From NCBI GenBank assembly GCA_018883105.1, contig VEQS01000005.1:1-36285 (forward strand): DNA of 36,285 nt, in the 5' to 3' direction. Under the pieces are notes generated by a model. It had not been told where the DNA came from. It did no database searches and saw nothing but the letters and a program-made list of their open reading frames with translations. Made by a program: the position numbers and the translations under genes. Below, in pieces: positions 1-9,910 of the stretch (its first letter is position 1; the number at the start of each line of letters is the position of its first letter). The stretch is from Phycisphaerales bacterium. Its GTDB lineage: Bacteria; Planctomycetota; Phycisphaerae; Phycisphaerales; SM1A02.

Positions 1-527
1 TCGAAGTAGCCCGTGCCGGAGGCATCGCCGCAGTCGGTGAATGCGTCGCCGGTCAGGAACAGGTTCACCCAGTCATGGGGCAGCAGGACACGGCGCACGC
101 GCGCGAAGTTCGCGGGTTCGCGCGACTTCATCCAGACGAGCTTCGGCGCCGTGAACCCCGAGGGCACGGGCCGGCCGACGCGCGCGCCGAACTCGCGTGC
201 CTCGTCGGCGCACTCGGTGTCGCACCAGAGCTTGGCGGGCCGCACCGGGCGGTCCGAGGCGTCGAGCGCGACGCAGCCGTGCTGCTGGCCCGAGACGCCG
301 ACGGCGGCGATCGATGCGGGGTCGATGCCCGCGGCGGCGAGCGCCTCGCGCACCGCGTGGGCCACGGCGTCGATCCAGCGGTCGGGATCCTGCTCGGCCG
401 CGCCCGGGCGCGGTGAATCGACGGAGAGCGGCGCGCCGCCGCGCCCGAGCACGCGGCCCGCGCCGACGTCGAGCACCAGCGCCTTCGCGCCATGCGTGCC
501 GAGGTCGATGCCGAGCACCGGCCCCAT
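1..527 (-). CDS. xylB: Xylulokinase, N-terminal part (cut by window edge)
   Basis: FGGY-family sugar kinase that would phosphorylate D-xylulose, the step after xylose isomerase. About 175 residues are visible. The N-terminus has the phosphate-binding motif GIDLGTHGAKALVLD, followed by GVSGQQHGCVALD and PAKLWCDTE, then FTAPKLVWMKSREP and a D-x-SGT stretch (GDASGTGYFD), all in xylulokinase order. The ATG shares one base with the TGA stop of xylA (TGATG), so translation is probably coupled. The C-terminal ATP domain lies beyond the left edge. Confidence is high because of both the motifs and the xylA neighbour; another FGGY kinase is the only serious alternative. Confidence 0.92.
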   Translation of the reverse strand, partial: MGPVLGIDLGTHGAKALVLDVGAGRVLGRGGAPLSVDSPRPGAAEQDPDRWIDAVAHAVREALAAAGIDPASIAAVGVSGQQHGCVALDASDRPVRPAKLWCDTECADEAREFGARVGRPVPSGFTAPKLVWMKSREPANFARVRRVLLPHDWVNLFLTGDAFTDCGDASGTGYF

Positions 528-1729
528 CAGGCGTGCACGCCCCCGCGCACGCCCATCAGGTGCTCAATCAGCAGCTGGTCGAGCCGTTCGTAGCGCAGCC
601 CGCGTGCGGCGATCGCCTCGGGATCGACGGAGAGCGCCGACAGGCGCGCGGCGGCGTTGGCGCCGCCCGCGCGCAGGATCGATGCGCAGTCGAGCGGCTC
701 GTCCGCATGGGCGTTCGCCGCGAGGATCGCACGCACCTCCGGGTCCGCGTCGAACGCGCGCGCCTTCGCGGCGAGGATGCGGTACGTGCGCATGCAGCCG
801 CGCGCGAAGTCCCAGACGCCGTCGACGTCCTCGGTGCGGTAGGCGTGCGCGTCGAAGTGGCGCGGCCCGTCGTAGGCGGGGCGGCCGCCCGTGCCCTCGA
901 GCATGCGCACCAGGAAGAACGCGCCCTTGAGGTCCTCGCTGCCGAAGCGGAGGTCCTGGTCGAACTTTCCGATCCGCTGGGCGTTGAGGTCGACGTGGAA
1001 CAGCTTGCCGCACTCCATCGCCTGGGCGACGGCGTGCAGGAAGCTGAGCCCGGGCATGGTCTCGTGCGCCACCTCCGGATTGACGCCGCACATCTCGGGG
1101 TGGTCGAGCGTCTCGATGAAGTGGAGCATGTGCCCCGTGGTGGCGAGGTAGATGTCGCCGCGCGGCTCGTTGGGCTTGGCCTCGAGCGCGAAGCGCAGGT
1201 TCCAGCCCTGCCCGCGCACCCAGTGCGTGAGCGCGTTCATGCACTCGCGGTACCAGCGAATCGCGTCGCGCGGGTCGCGGCAGGCGTCGGTCTCGGCCCC
1301 CTCGCGGCCGCCCCAGAAGACCACGGTTTCGGCACCGAGCTCGACGCCGAGCTCGATGCCGCGCATCGCCTTCTGCACGGCGAACGCACGCACGCGCGGG
1401 TCGCTCGCCGTGAACGCGCCGTCGCGGAACACGGGGTGCGAGAACAGGTTGGTGGTGGCCATCGGCACGCACAGGCCGTGGTCGGCGACGGCACGGCGGA
1501 ACTCCGCGACGATCCGGTCGCGCTCGGCCGCGGGGGCGCCGAAGGGCACGAGGTCGTTGTCGTGGAGGTTGACGCCCCACGCGCCGGCCTGGGCGAGCCC
1601 GGCGACGAGCTGCACCGGCGTCAGCGCCGGGCGGACGGGCAGCCCGAAGGGGTCGCCTCCGCGGTTGCCGACCGTCCACAGGCCGAAGGTGAAGCGATCG
1701 GCAGGCGTCGGGTCGAACGCGTCGGGCAT
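527..1729 (-). CDS. xylA: Xylose isomerase (class I type)
   Basis: Interconverts D-xylose and D-xylulose in the cytoplasm; a metal-dependent TIM-barrel enzyme. The 400 residues fit the shorter class I group (about 390) rather than the roughly 440-residue class II. Visible signatures are LHDNDL near residue 56 (catalytic His/Asp), [22 protein letters not shown] near 183 (metal Glu and catalytic Lys), NPEVAHE, and FHVDLNAQ near 247 with the metal ligands. The ATG at 1729 lacks a Shine-Dalgarno sequence but has TACCAT 7 bases upstream. It lies 28 bases after the pullulanase stop and overlaps xylB by one base, so the three genes probably form one carbohydrate-use unit. Confidence 0.96.
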   Translation of the reverse strand: MPDAFDPTPADRFTFGLWTVGNRGGDPFGLPVRPALTPVQLVAGLAQAGAWGVNLHDNDLVPFGAPAAERDRIVAEFRRAVADHGLCVPMATTNLFSHPVFRDGAFTASDPRVRAFAVQKAMRGIELGVELGAETVVFWGGREGAETDACRDPRDAIRWYRECMNALTHWVRGQGWNLRFALEAKPNEPRGDIYLATTGHMLHFIETLDHPEMCGVNPEVAHETMPGLSFLHAVAQAMECGKLFHVDLNAQRIGKFDQDLRFGSEDLKGAFFLVRMLEGTGGRPAYDGPRHFDAHAYRTEDVDGVWDFARGCMRTYRILAAKARAFDADPEVRAILAANAHADEPLDCASILRAGGANAAARLSALSVDPEAIAARGLRYERLDQLLIEHLMGVRGGVHA

Positions 1730-1736
1730 GCGGGAA

Positions 1737-1742
1737 ATGGTA
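1737..1742 (-). promoter_or_regulatory. Candidate -10 element of xylA
   Basis: TACCAT on the minus strand ends 7 bases before the xylA ATG, in the 28-base gap after pullulanase. No Shine-Dalgarno sequence or clear -35 box is visible. If used, the transcript would be nearly leaderless. Confidence 0.45.
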
Positions 1743-1757
1743 CGGAGCGCACGGCGA

Positions 1758-4247
1758 TCACTCCGCCGCGACGAGCATCGAGTACGGGGGCAGCGTCACG
1801 GCGGCGGCGAGCGGTCCGCGCGGCGCCGCGCCGGCGGTCGACGCATCGACGAGCACCTGCCAGCGACCGGCCGGCGGACGAACGGTGACCGGCACCGACT
1901 CGCCGTTCAGTGCCACGAAGATCCGCTTCGCGGGATCCTTGGACGGCGTGCCGTCGATCGTCCACGCGACGGCGGGGCCTGCGTCGACCCATGCCACGGC
2001 GCGTCGCACCTGGGCATCGTCGGCCATGCGGAACGCCGGGTGCGCCCGGCGCACGGCGATGAGGCCGGCCACGTAGCCGGACACGTCGCGGCAGCCGGAC
2101 TTCGCGTCCCAGTCGAAGCGGTTGATGGCGTCGCCGGCCTCGTAGGAATTGTGGTTCCCCTGCTTGGTTCGGCAGATCTCGCTGCCGCCCTCGATGAAGG
2201 GGATTCCCTGGCTCACCAGCACGATGCCGAGCGCCAGCTTCTGCATCGCGCGGCGCGTGGCGCCGTCGGCCGCGGGGGCGGCCCTGGCGATCTTGTCCAC
2301 GAGCGAGAGGTTGTCGTGCGCCGACGCGTAGTTGATGGTCTCGGTGGGTTCGCGCGTGAAGTCGTCGATGGCGCCGGCCACGCCGCGGCGCACGGCGTCG
2401 CGGTCGCCGCCGGGGCCGGTGGCGAATCCGGTCGCGGCGCCGTCGAGGTCGCCGCGGATCGCGTTGCGCAGGTGGTCGTTGAAGACCGCGATCGGCATGC
2501 CCTTCTGCGCGCCCTTGCCGAAGCGGATCGGCCCGCCGCCGGTCCACGGCTCGCCGTAGATGGTGGCGTCGGGGCGACGGGCGCGGATCAGTTCGCAGGC
2601 GGCGCGCACGGTGGCCGGGTCGTGCGTGCCCAGCAGGTCGAAGCGGAATCCATCCACGCGGTAGGCGTCGAGCCAGAACGCCAGGGAGTCGAGGATGTAC
2701 TTGCGGACCATCGTGCGCTCGTCGGCGACGCTGTTGCCGCAGCCGGCGTCGTTCGTGTAGCGGCCGTCCGGCGTGGTGCGGAAGAACCAGTAGGGCACGG
2801 TGCGGTCGAAGGGACTCGCGGCGCCGCTCGAGGACGTGTGGTTGTAGACGACGTCGAGGATGACGCGGATGCCCGCCGCGTGCAGCGCCTGGATGGCGGT
2901 GCGCAGTTCGCGCACCGGGGCCAGCGGATCGGCCTTGTCGGAGGCGTAGTTTCCCTCCGGCACGTTGAAGAGCGCGGTCCAGTAGCCCCAGTTGTAGGCA
3001 TCGGGCGCGGCGGTGAAGTCATGCACCGGCATCAGGTGCACCGCCGTGATGCCGAGTTCCTTCAGGTGCGCGAGGCCCGTCGCCTCGCCCGCGGCCGCCG
3101 CGCCCGCATGCACGAGGCCGAGGTAGGTGCCGCGCGCCGGTGCCGGGCATGATGCGTCCGCCACCGAGAAGTCGCGCACGTGGAGCTCGTAGATCACCTC
3201 GTCGGTCGGCTGCGCGATCCGCGGAAGCGGCGTGTCGCCCCAGCCCGGCGGCGCGGCGCGCGCAAGGTCCACGACCACCGAGCGCGACGAATCCGCGGTG
3301 GCGGCGCAGCCGTGGATGTCGGGAACGATGCGTTCCGTGCCGTAGTGGCGGAAGCGGTAGGCGTAGACGCGCCCGTGCAGGTCGCCGGGGACGGTGGCTT
3401 CCCATTCACCGCGCGGGCGCCGGCCGAGCGGGATGACCTGCGACGGCTCGGGCGACGCAGCGGATTCGAAGAGCAGCAGGTCGACCGACGCCGACACCGG
3501 CGACCAGGTGCGGAACACCGTGGACGCCGCCGTGCAGCGTGCACCAAGCACCGCGTCGGTCGGGGTGAACGCGCCGTCCTCGAGCACGCCGCGGGCGTAG
3601 ACGGTGACTGGCGGCGCGCCGGGCGGCTGCAGCCGGAGCGATGCGATCTCATCCGGGCGCACCGGGCGCGACAGCGTCAGCTCGAGCATCGGCCGGGTGG
3701 CGCCGGCCGGCGTCACCGCCTTCACCGACCGGATGCGCGGGGCGTTCGAGCAATCGACGCACTCAAGGCCGATCTTGCTGGACGCAGCGGGTGCAAACGG
3801 AATGTTGGTGGCAACCAGCACGCGGTCGCGGGCATCGAGGAACGCAGCCTCGATGCGGGGCGCGCGATCGATCGTCGGCGGCGCGTCGTGGATGGTGGGA
3901 TCGCCGGCGACAAGCCACACCTCACGCCGCCCGGCAGCCGGGACGTCGATGAAGCGGTCGCCGTCGCCGTCCTTCTCGAGCCACTCGCCGCGCCGGACGA
4001 TGATGCCGACGCGGTCGGTGCCATCGCCAACCGGCACGACCGCGATGCGGCCGAAGTCGTCGCCACCGCTCAATGGATAGGCCCGGCCGTCCTTGCCGGG
4101 AGCCCACGCCCAGACGTTCCAGCCTTCGTATGACTGGTCGAGCCGGGTCCAGTGGATGACCAGCTCGCGCGCCGCGACGGCATCGCGCGCGGCCATGACG
4201 CCGAGGACGAGGAGGATGGCGATAACCGTGCGACGAATCGGCGCCAT
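1758..4247 (-). CDS. pulA: Secreted type I pullulanase-like glycoside hydrolase (GH13)
   Basis: Predicted to hydrolyse alpha-1,6 branch links in pullulan or starch outside the cytoplasm. The 829 residues start with a signal peptide (basic MAPIRRT, hydrophobic core, cleavage near AVAA). A CBM41-like starch-binding region follows at about 28-125 ([16 protein letters not shown] and [11 protein letters not shown]), then a CBM48-like region and a GH13 barrel from about 350. Barrel motifs are [21 protein letters not shown] (nucleophile Asp about 535), IYGEPW (acid Glu about 567) and SAHDN (about 645). [22 protein letters not shown] matches the pullulanase C-part. The usual YNWGYDP motif reads YNWGYWT here. 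TACGAT lies 9 bases before the ATG. Downstream xylA-xylB suggests coordinated polysaccharide use. Exact substrate is inferred. Confidence 0.92.
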   Translation of the reverse strand: MAPIRRTVIAILLVLGVMAARDAVAARELVIHWTRLDQSYEGWNVWAWAPGKDGRAYPLSGGDDFGRIAVVPVGDGTDRVGIIVRRGEWLEKDGDGDRFIDVPAAGRREVWLVAGDPTIHDAPPTIDRAPRIEAAFLDARDRVLVATNIPFAPAASSKIGLECVDCSNAPRIRSVKAVTPAGATRPMLELTLSRPVRPDEIASLRLQPPGAPPVTVYARGVLEDGAFTPTDAVLGARCTAASTVFRTWSPVSASVDLLLFESAASPEPSQVIPLGRRPRGEWEATVPGDLHGRVYAYRFRHYGTERIVPDIHGCAATADSSRSVVVDLARAAPPGWGDTPLPRIAQPTDEVIYELHVRDFSVADASCPAPARGTYLGLVHAGAAAAGEATGLAHLKELGITAVHLMPVHDFTAAPDAYNWGYWTALFNVPEGNYASDKADPLAPVRELRTAIQALHAAGIRVILDVVYNHTSSSGAASPFDRTVPYWFFRTTPDGRYTNDAGCGNSVADERTMVRKYILDSLAFWLDAYRVDGFRFDLLGTHDPATVRAACELIRARRPDATIYGEPWTGGGPIRFGKGAQKGMPIAVFNDHLRNAIRGDLDGAATGFATGPGGDRDAVRRGVAGAIDDFTREPTETINYASAHDNLSLVDKIARAAPAADGATRRAMQKLALGIVLVSQGIPFIEGGSEICRTKQGNHNSYEAGDAINRFDWDAKSGCRDVSGYVAGLIAVRRAHPAFRMADDAQVRRAVAWVDAGPAVAWTIDGTPSKDPAKRIFVALNGESVPVTVRPPAGRWQVLVDASTAGAAPRGPLAAAVTLPPYSMLVAAE

Positions 4248-4256
4248 GGTGACGCG

Positions 4257-4262
4257 ATCGTA
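4257..4262 (-). promoter_or_regulatory. Candidate -10 element of pulA
   Basis: TACGAT on the minus strand lies 9 bases before the pulA ATG. The same hexamer occurs upstream of the 231-aa gene at 31495 and upstream of parB. No Shine-Dalgarno sequence lies between it and the start. Confidence 0.45.
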
Positions 4263-4323
4263 GGGAAGTGCGCGCCGCCCGGGTTCTCGCGGTCGGCGCC
4301 GAAACGCCGCCGCCGCGAGGCAC

Positions 4324-4329
4324 TATGTT
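4324..4329 (+). promoter_or_regulatory. Candidate -10 element of the PSD1/DUF1501 operon
   Basis: TATGTT lies 8 bases before the ATG at 4338, with no Shine-Dalgarno sequence between. The divergent pulA start is 90 bases away, so the gap holds two outward-facing candidate promoters. Confidence 0.42.
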
Positions 4330-4337
4330 TGGGCGTC

Positions 4338-7193
4338 ATGCACGCCGGACCGATCCTGGCCGCCGCCCTCCTGCTGGCCGATGGGCCCGCGGGAGCGCCT
4401 GCCGGCCACGGGTCAGGCACCGCGGCGGAGGGCGCCAAGCCCGAGGGCGTCGCCGCCGACATCGTCGAGCAGCGAGCGCGCAAGGCACGCGACACGTGGT
4501 GGAGCTGGCGACCGCTGTCGAGCGCCGCTCCGCCGGAGGTCGCCGACGCATCGTGGGTCCGGACCCCCGTCGACCGGTTCATCCTCGCGAAGCTGGAGGC
4601 GGCCGGCATCCGGCCGGCATCCGAGGCCTCGAAGGCCGCGCTCATCCGCCGCGCGACGCTCGACCTCACCGGTCTTCCACCGACGCCCGAGGACGTGGCG
4701 GCATTCGAGGCAGACACGCGGCCCGATGCGTACGAACGATTGATCGACCGCCTGCTCGAGAGCCCCGAGCACGGCGTGCACTGGGCGCGGCACTGGCTCG
4801 ACCTCGTCCGCTACGCGGACACCAACGGCTTCGAGCGCGACAGCGACAAGGTGTCGGCGTGGAAGTACCGCGACTGGGTGGTGCAGGCGATCAACGACGA
4901 CATGCCCTACGACCGGTTCGTGCTGGAGCAGCTGGCGGGCGACGAGCTGCCGGACCGCACGCACGACACGCTGGTGGCCACCGGCTACTACCGCCTCGGG
5001 ATGTGGGACGACGAGGTGCCGGACCTCAAGCAGGCGCTCGCCGACGACCTCGACGGGATCGTGGACGTCACGGCGCGCACGTTCCTGGGGATCGGCCTCG
5101 GCTGCGCGCGATGCCACGACCACAAGGGCGACCCGATCCCGCAGCGCGACTACTACCGCTTCGCGGCCTTCTTCGCCGGCGTCAAGCCGTACAAGTCGAG
5201 CCCGTTCAACTCGATCGACGCGGAGAGCGTGCTGCGCATGGTGCGGCGCGACTTCGGAACGGTGGACCCGGAGGCGGAGCGCCGGGACTACCAGGCGAAG
5301 CGTGCGGAGCTGCTAGCGGCGATCGCCGAGATCGAGCGCGAGTCCGCGGCGGGTGCCGACGCGCCTGCGGGCGGGTTCATGGACCTTGCGCCGGCGGCCG
5401 GACTGGTCGCCCACCTCGCCTTCGAGGACGAGCGCAGTCCCACCGCACGGAACTCCGCTCCGGGCTCGACCGTGCCCGACGCCATGGTGCGCGACGCAGG
5501 CTTCGGCGCCGAGGGACGCATCGGCCGTGCCTTCCGCTTCGACGGCGGCGACGACCGGCTGGAGATCGCGCGCCCCGTGGCCGACAGCTTCACGGTGAGC
5601 TTCTGGTTTCGCACCACGGACGTCGGCGGCGGCAGCGAGTCGGACCGACGGTGGTTCCTGGGAAAGGGGCTGGTGGACGGCGAGATCCCGGGCATCGTGC
5701 GCGACTGGGGCATCAGCCTGATTGCCAACGGCTATCTGGCCGCGGGCACCGGCGACCCCGAGACCTTCGTCTCGAGCGGCCCCGGGCACAACGACGGGCG
5801 CTGGCACCACGTGGCCTTCACGCGGGACCGCGCCGGCGGCGACATCGCGCTCTGGGTGGACGGCGTGGACGTCGACACGGCACGGGGGTCGAAGGAGGCG
5901 CTTGATGCCCCCGAGACGATCGCGATCGGCTCAATGCGCCCGGATGGGCACCCCTTCGCCGGCACGATCGACGAGGTGCGCTTCTACGACCGCGTCCTGT
6001 CGGGCGAGGAGATCGGCGCGATGGCCACCGGACTCGCGCCGGCCTCCGAGGTGGACCGCGTGCTGGCGGGCCGGCCCGACGACGAACGCGCCCGGTGGTC
6101 GGCCATGCGCGCGCAGCTTGCCGGCATGCGGCCTCCCGACTGGAAGGGCGAGACGGTGCTGGCCGTGCGCGAGCACGAGGCGCCGCGCGAGATGCACGTG
6201 CTGGCGCGAGGCAGCCCGCATGCGCCGGGCGAGCGCGTCGAGCCCGGCGTGCCGATCATCGCCGCGCGGTTTGCGCCCGATGCACCCGAGGCACGCCCGC
6301 ACGGCGAGTCGAGCGGCCGGCGCCTGGCGCTCGCACGCTGGATCGCCGACGAGCGCAACGCGCTCACGCTGCGCACCGTCGCGAATCGCCTCTGGCAGCG
6401 CCACTTCGGCCAGGGAATCTGCCCGACCACCAACGACCTGGGAAAGCTGGGCGAGGAACCCACGCACCCGGAGCTCCTCGACTGGCTGGCGCGGCAGGTG
6501 GCGGCGAACGGCTGGAGCATGAAGTCGATGCACCGGCTGCTCATGACGAGCGCCGCGTACCGGATGTCGAGCGTTCCTGGCGAGGATGCGCTCGAGCGGG
6601 ACGCCCCGAACGCCCTGCTCTCGCGCTTCCGAGCGCGGCGGCTTTCGGCCGAGGAGCTGCGCGACTCGATGCTGGCCGCGGCCGGCACGCTGAGCGCGGA
6701 CCGCGGCGGACCAGGCGTGCGGCCGCCGATGCCCGAGGAGGTGCTTGCCACCAGCTCGCGCCCCGAGGAGGTGTGGCCGCTCACGCCTCCCGAGACGTGG
6801 ACGCGGCGCACGCTCTACGTCCACCTGAAGCGGTCGCTGCAGCACCCGCTGCTTGCGGTCTTCGACATGGCCGACGTCGACGGCCCCTGCCCCGTGCGCT
6901 TCGCCACGGTGCAGCCCACGCAGGCGCTGAGCATGTTCAACGGCGCGCTCACGAATTCGGTGGCGCAGGATCTTGCTGCACGCGTGATGCGCGAGCACCC
7001 CGGCGACGTGCGCGCGCAGCTGGCGCGGGCGCGGGCCCTCACCTCGGGCACCGTTCCGCCGGCGCGGGACCTCGACGAGGCCGAGGCGTTCCTGCTCGAG
7101 CTGCGGGAACGCGACGGCATGGACCACGCGCGCGCGATGCAGGCCTACTGCCTGGTGCTCTTCAACCTGAACGACTTCCTGACCGTCGACTGA
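4338..7193 (+). CDS. PSD1 (DUF1549/DUF1553) protein with internal LamG domain
   Basis: Planctomycete-type surface or periplasmic protein of 951 residues. After a signal-like N-terminus (MHAGPILAAALLLADGPAGA) comes DUF1549 at about 75-290, with PVDRFILAKLE, RRATLDLTGLPPTPEDV and GCARCHDHKGDPI. A LamG/concanavalin-like sheet follows at about 350-560 (LVAHLAFEDE, FDGGDDRLEI, DGRWHHVAFT, GTIDEVRFYDRVLS). DUF1553 runs from about 650 to the end (RTVANRLWQRHFGQGI, HPELLDWLA, RRLSAEELRDSM). Many relatives carry an N-terminal haem CXXCH domain; none is seen beyond the CARCH in DUF1549. The family's molecular function is not settled, though pairing with DUF1501 and polysaccharide genes is common. The DUF1501 gene follows after 14 bases. 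The start is the ATG at 4338; the upstream ORF extension is unsupported. Confidence 0.93.
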   Translation: MHAGPILAAALLLADGPAGAPAGHGSGTAAEGAKPEGVAADIVEQRARKARDTWWSWRPLSSAAPPEVADASWVRTPVDRFILAKLEAAGIRPASEASKAALIRRATLDLTGLPPTPEDVAAFEADTRPDAYERLIDRLLESPEHGVHWARHWLDLVRYADTNGFERDSDKVSAWKYRDWVVQAINDDMPYDRFVLEQLAGDELPDRTHDTLVATGYYRLGMWDDEVPDLKQALADDLDGIVDVTARTFLGIGLGCARCHDHKGDPIPQRDYYRFAAFFAGVKPYKSSPFNSIDAESVLRMVRRDFGTVDPEAERRDYQAKRAELLAAIAEIERESAAGADAPAGGFMDLAPAAGLVAHLAFEDERSPTARNSAPGSTVPDAMVRDAGFGAEGRIGRAFRFDGGDDRLEIARPVADSFTVSFWFRTTDVGGGSESDRRWFLGKGLVDGEIPGIVRDWGISLIANGYLAAGTGDPETFVSSGPGHNDGRWHHVAFTRDRAGGDIALWVDGVDVDTARGSKEALDAPETIAIGSMRPDGHPFAGTIDEVRFYDRVLSGEEIGAMATGLAPASEVDRVLAGRPDDERARWSAMRAQLAGMRPPDWKGETVLAVREHEAPREMHVLARGSPHAPGERVEPGVPIIAARFAPDAPEARPHGESSGRRLALARWIADERNALTLRTVANRLWQRHFGQGICPTTNDLGKLGEEPTHPELLDWLARQVAANGWSMKSMHRLLMTSAAYRMSSVPGEDALERDAPNALLSRFRARRLSAEELRDSMLAAAGTLSADRGGPGVRPPMPEEVLATSSRPEEVWPLTPPETWTRRTLYVHLKRSLQHPLLAVFDMADVDGPCPVRFATVQPTQALSMFNGALTNSVAQDLAARVMREHPGDVRAQLARARALTSGTVPPARDLDEAEAFLLELRERDGMDHARAMQAYCLVLFNLNDFLTVD

Positions 7194-7207
7194 CCGGAGC
7201 CCCACCG

Positions 7208-8695
7208 ATGCACGAGCGCCTCCATCTGCCGCGCAGCACCTTCTGCGGGAACACCCGCCGGGAATTCCTGTGGCAGGCGGGCGGCGCGTTCACGAGCGTC
7301 GCGCTCGCCGGCATGCTGGCGCAGGACGGGTTCCTCGCACGGCAGGCGTTGGCCTTCGATGGCACCACGCCCCTGCCGCCCTCGCCCAACCCGCTCGCAC
7401 CGAAGCCGCCACTCGTCGGCGGCAAGGCGAAGAGCGTGATCTTCCTCTTCATGTACGGCGGCCCGAGCCACGTCGACACGTTCGACTACAAGCCAGAGCT
7501 CTCCAAGTTCGACGGCCAGACGATCAAGGTGAAGACCAAGGGCCGCGGCGGGGACCGAAACGAGGGCCGCGTGGTGGGCCCGAAGTGGAAGTTCCGGCAG
7601 CACGGCCAGTGCGGCGCATGGGTGAGCGACCTGTTCCCGAACGTCGCCACCTGCGTCGACGACATCGCGTTCGTGAAGAGCATGTACGCCGAGAGCCCGA
7701 TCCACGGCAGCGCGATGCTCATGATGAACAGCGGCAAGCTGCTCGGCGGCGCCCCGGCGCTCGGCAGCTGGGTGAACTACGGGCTGGGCACGGTGAACCA
7801 GAACCTGCCGGGATTCGTGGTGATGCTCGATTCGACGGGCGGCCCGATCAGCGGCGCGAAGAACTGGTCGTCGGGGTACATGCCCGCCATCTACCAGGGC
7901 ACGGTGCTGCGCGGCGATGGCCCGCCGATCCTCGATCTTGCGAACCCGCCTCATCGGTCGACCGACCTTCAGCGGCGGATGCTCGACCGCCTGAAGCTCT
8001 GGAACACGCGGCACGCGCTGGCGCGGACGGGGAACTCGGAGCTCGAGAGCCGCATCGAGAGCTACGAGCTCGCCTACCGCATGCAGTCGACCGCGCCGGA
8101 GGCGGTGGAGCTCGAGGGCGAGTCGGCGGAGACCAAGGAGCTTTACGGCATCGACCGGCCCGAGACCCAGGACTTCGGGCGCAAGTGCCTTCTGGCGCGG
8201 CGCCTGGTGGAGCGCGGCGTGCGCTTCGTGCAGGTCTACTCAGGTGGTGCGCACAACGACGCCAACTGGGACGCGCACGGCGACCTGAAGAAAAACCACG
8301 ACTACCACGCCGGCCGCACCGACCGGCCGATCGCGGGACTGATGAAGGACCTGAAGCGCCGCGGGCTGCTCGACGAGACCATCGTCGTGTGGGGCGGCGA
8401 ATTCGGGCGCCAGCCCACCGCCGAATACGCCGAAGGCACCGGGCGCGACCACAATTCGTTCGGCTTCACGATGTGGATGGCAGGCGGCGGCGTGAAGGGC
8501 GGCGTGTCGGTCGGAGAGACCGACGAACTCGGCTCCACCGGCGTCGGCGACCGCTACCACGTCAAGCACCTGCACGCGACGATCCTGTCGCTCCTGGGGC
8601 TCGACCCGAACGCACTCACCTACTTCTACGCCGGGCTCGACCAGAAGCTGGTGGGCGTCGAGGGTGCCGAGCCGATCCGCGGGGTCATGGCCTGA
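7208..8695 (+). CDS. DUF1501 domain protein, Tat-type signal
   Basis: A 495-residue alkaline-phosphatase-like or sulfatase-like protein of the DUF1501 family, the usual partner of PSD1 proteins. The N-terminus has NTRREFLWQAGGAFTSVALAGML, a twin-arginine signal followed by a hydrophobic stretch, so export by the Tat system is likely. Family motifs are SVIFLFMYGGPSHVDTFDYKPEL near 75, AESPIHGSAM, VRFVQVYSGGAHNDANWDAHGDL near 340, VVWGGEFGRQPTAE, GRDHNSFGFTMWMAGGGVKGG and HLHATILSLLGLD near the end. It starts 14 bases after the PSD1 stop and is surely co-transcribed. The enzymatic activity is unproven for the family. Confidence 0.94.
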   Translation: MHERLHLPRSTFCGNTRREFLWQAGGAFTSVALAGMLAQDGFLARQALAFDGTTPLPPSPNPLAPKPPLVGGKAKSVIFLFMYGGPSHVDTFDYKPELSKFDGQTIKVKTKGRGGDRNEGRVVGPKWKFRQHGQCGAWVSDLFPNVATCVDDIAFVKSMYAESPIHGSAMLMMNSGKLLGGAPALGSWVNYGLGTVNQNLPGFVVMLDSTGGPISGAKNWSSGYMPAIYQGTVLRGDGPPILDLANPPHRSTDLQRRMLDRLKLWNTRHALARTGNSELESRIESYELAYRMQSTAPEAVELEGESAETKELYGIDRPETQDFGRKCLLARRLVERGVRFVQVYSGGAHNDANWDAHGDLKKNHDYHAGRTDRPIAGLMKDLKRRGLLDETIVVWGGEFGRQPTAEYAEGTGRDHNSFGFTMWMAGGGVKGGVSVGETDELGSTGVGDRYHVKHLHATILSLLGLDPNALTYFYAGLDQKLVGVEGAEPIRGVMA

Positions 8696-8697
8696 GG

Positions 8698-8716
8698 GCG
8701 CCGGCGGCCTCGGCGC
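8698..8716. terminator. GC hairpin between convergent genes
   Basis: GCGCCG, a 7-base loop, then CGGCGC fills most of the 27-base gap between the convergent stops of the DUF1501 gene (8695) and the PstS-like gene (8723). There is no T-tract on either side. It could serve as a weak bidirectional terminator. Confidence 0.35.
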
Positions 8717-8722
8717 AGCCGC

Positions 8723-9910
8723 TCACTTCCAGAGATCGTCCTTCGGCGTGCCCAGGAAGGCCGGCATCATGTCGAGGGTCGGCGGCACGATGCCCAGCTG
8801 CGCGACGGCGTCCTGGCCGTCCTCGCTCCAGCAGAACTGGAGCCACTCCATGATGGCCGGGGGAATCGATGCTTCGTCGGCGGCGACGAAGGCGAGGCTC
8901 ATGCTGCGCACGATCGGGTAGGTGCGGTCGCGGATGGTGCCGACCGTCGGCGCCACTGGGCCCGATCCACTGTCGAGCGGCACGGCACGGGCGCGCGGCT
9001 GGCGAGCGCCGTAGCCGGCGACGCCGATGGCCAGCGGATACGCGCAGCAGGCGTTGACCACCGAGCTGGGGCCAGGCTCCACGTAGCAGAGGATCGTGGT
9101 GACCCGCTCGCCGGGCATGCACCACTCGGTGAACGCATGCATGGTGCCGGAGCCGCCGTCCATCACGTAGAGGGGCGGGAACTCGCCGCCGAGGGGCGAG
9201 TTCGGATCGAGCTCGTTCCAGCGCAGGATGGGCTGGGGCGTGAGCGAGTGCGTGATCGACACGAGCCCGTTGCACTGCTGGCGCGTGAGCGACGGGATCG
9301 GGTTGTCGCGGTTGACGAAGACGCACACCGCGTCCAGCGCGACGGGTGCGATGAACAGGCGCTTCTTCGTGGCCTTCTCGATGGCCGCACGCTGCGCGTC
9401 CGTGGGCCGGTCCGAGATGGCGGCCAGGTCGCACTCGCCGGCAAGGAGCGCGGCCAGCCCGCGGGCGCTGCCGCCCTGGCGGATGTCGACGGCGATCGCG
9501 GGGTAAACCCCCTCGAAGCGCGAGGCGACCGAGGTGAGCATGGGGCCCATCGAGTCGGAACCGATGATCCGCAGCGAGCGAGCGGCAAGGTCGTCTTCCG
9601 GGAAGTAGGCGGGGAATCCCGAGATGATCTCCGACACCTCGTCGTCGTAGCCGGTCGGCGGCGTGTACAGGGCCTTCGCAGCATCGCGCAGCGCCTGCTC
9701 GGCCGCGGACATGGCGGGTGCCGCGGCAGCGGCCGACGGGAGCTTGACGTCCGGGGTCGGCGCCGGCTCGCGTGATTCGCGCTGCGGAACCGCGAGCGTG
9801 CCGTCGGCGGCGAGTTCCTGCGTGCTGCCGGCGGATGCGGCCGGCGACTTCTCGCAGCCCGCCGCGACGGCGAGGGCCAGGAGCGAGGCGATCATGGGGA
9901 AGCGGGTCAT
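8723..9910 (-). CDS. PstS-like phosphate-binding lipoprotein
   Basis: A 395-residue periplasmic substrate-binding protein of the phosphate (PstS) superfamily. The lipoprotein signal MTRFPMIASLLALAVAAGC puts the lipidated Cys at 19. A low-complexity linker runs to about 90. The binding fold starts with LRIIGSDSMGPML near 115 and continues with PAIAVDIRQGGSARGLAALLAGECDLAAISDRP and AVCVFVNRDNPIPSLTRQQ, matching the PstS pattern of GS-x3-P, SGxG and the mixed-lobe hinge. Its ATG overlaps the upstream stop (ATGA), so it is translated with the 335-residue unknown protein. No Pst permease or ATPase genes are adjacent, so it may be a scavenging or sensing component rather than the transporter's main binding protein. 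Phosphate specificity is inferred. Confidence 0.85.
   Translation of the reverse strand: MTRFPMIASLLALAVAAGCEKSPAASAGSTQELAADGTLAVPQRESREPAPTPDVKLPSAAAAAPAMSAAEQALRDAAKALYTPPTGYDDEVSEIISGFPAYFPEDDLAARSLRIIGSDSMGPMLTSVASRFEGVYPAIAVDIRQGGSARGLAALLAGECDLAAISDRPTDAQRAAIEKATKKRLFIAPVALDAVCVFVNRDNPIPSLTRQQCNGLVSITHSLTPQPILRWNELDPNSPLGGEFPPLYVMDGGSGTMHAFTEWCMPGERVTTILCYVEPGPSSVVNACCAYPLAIGVAGYGARQPRARAVPLDSGSGPVAPTVGTIRDRTYPIVRSMSLAFVAADEASIPPAIMEWLQFCWSEDGQDAVAQLGIVPPTLDMMPAFLGTPKDDLWK

Noticed and set aside
13-930. Long ORF of 305 aa on the plus strand over the xylulokinase/xylA region
   Set aside because: Arg/Pro/Ala-rich and without motifs; it is a shadow of the real minus-strand genes in GC-rich DNA.
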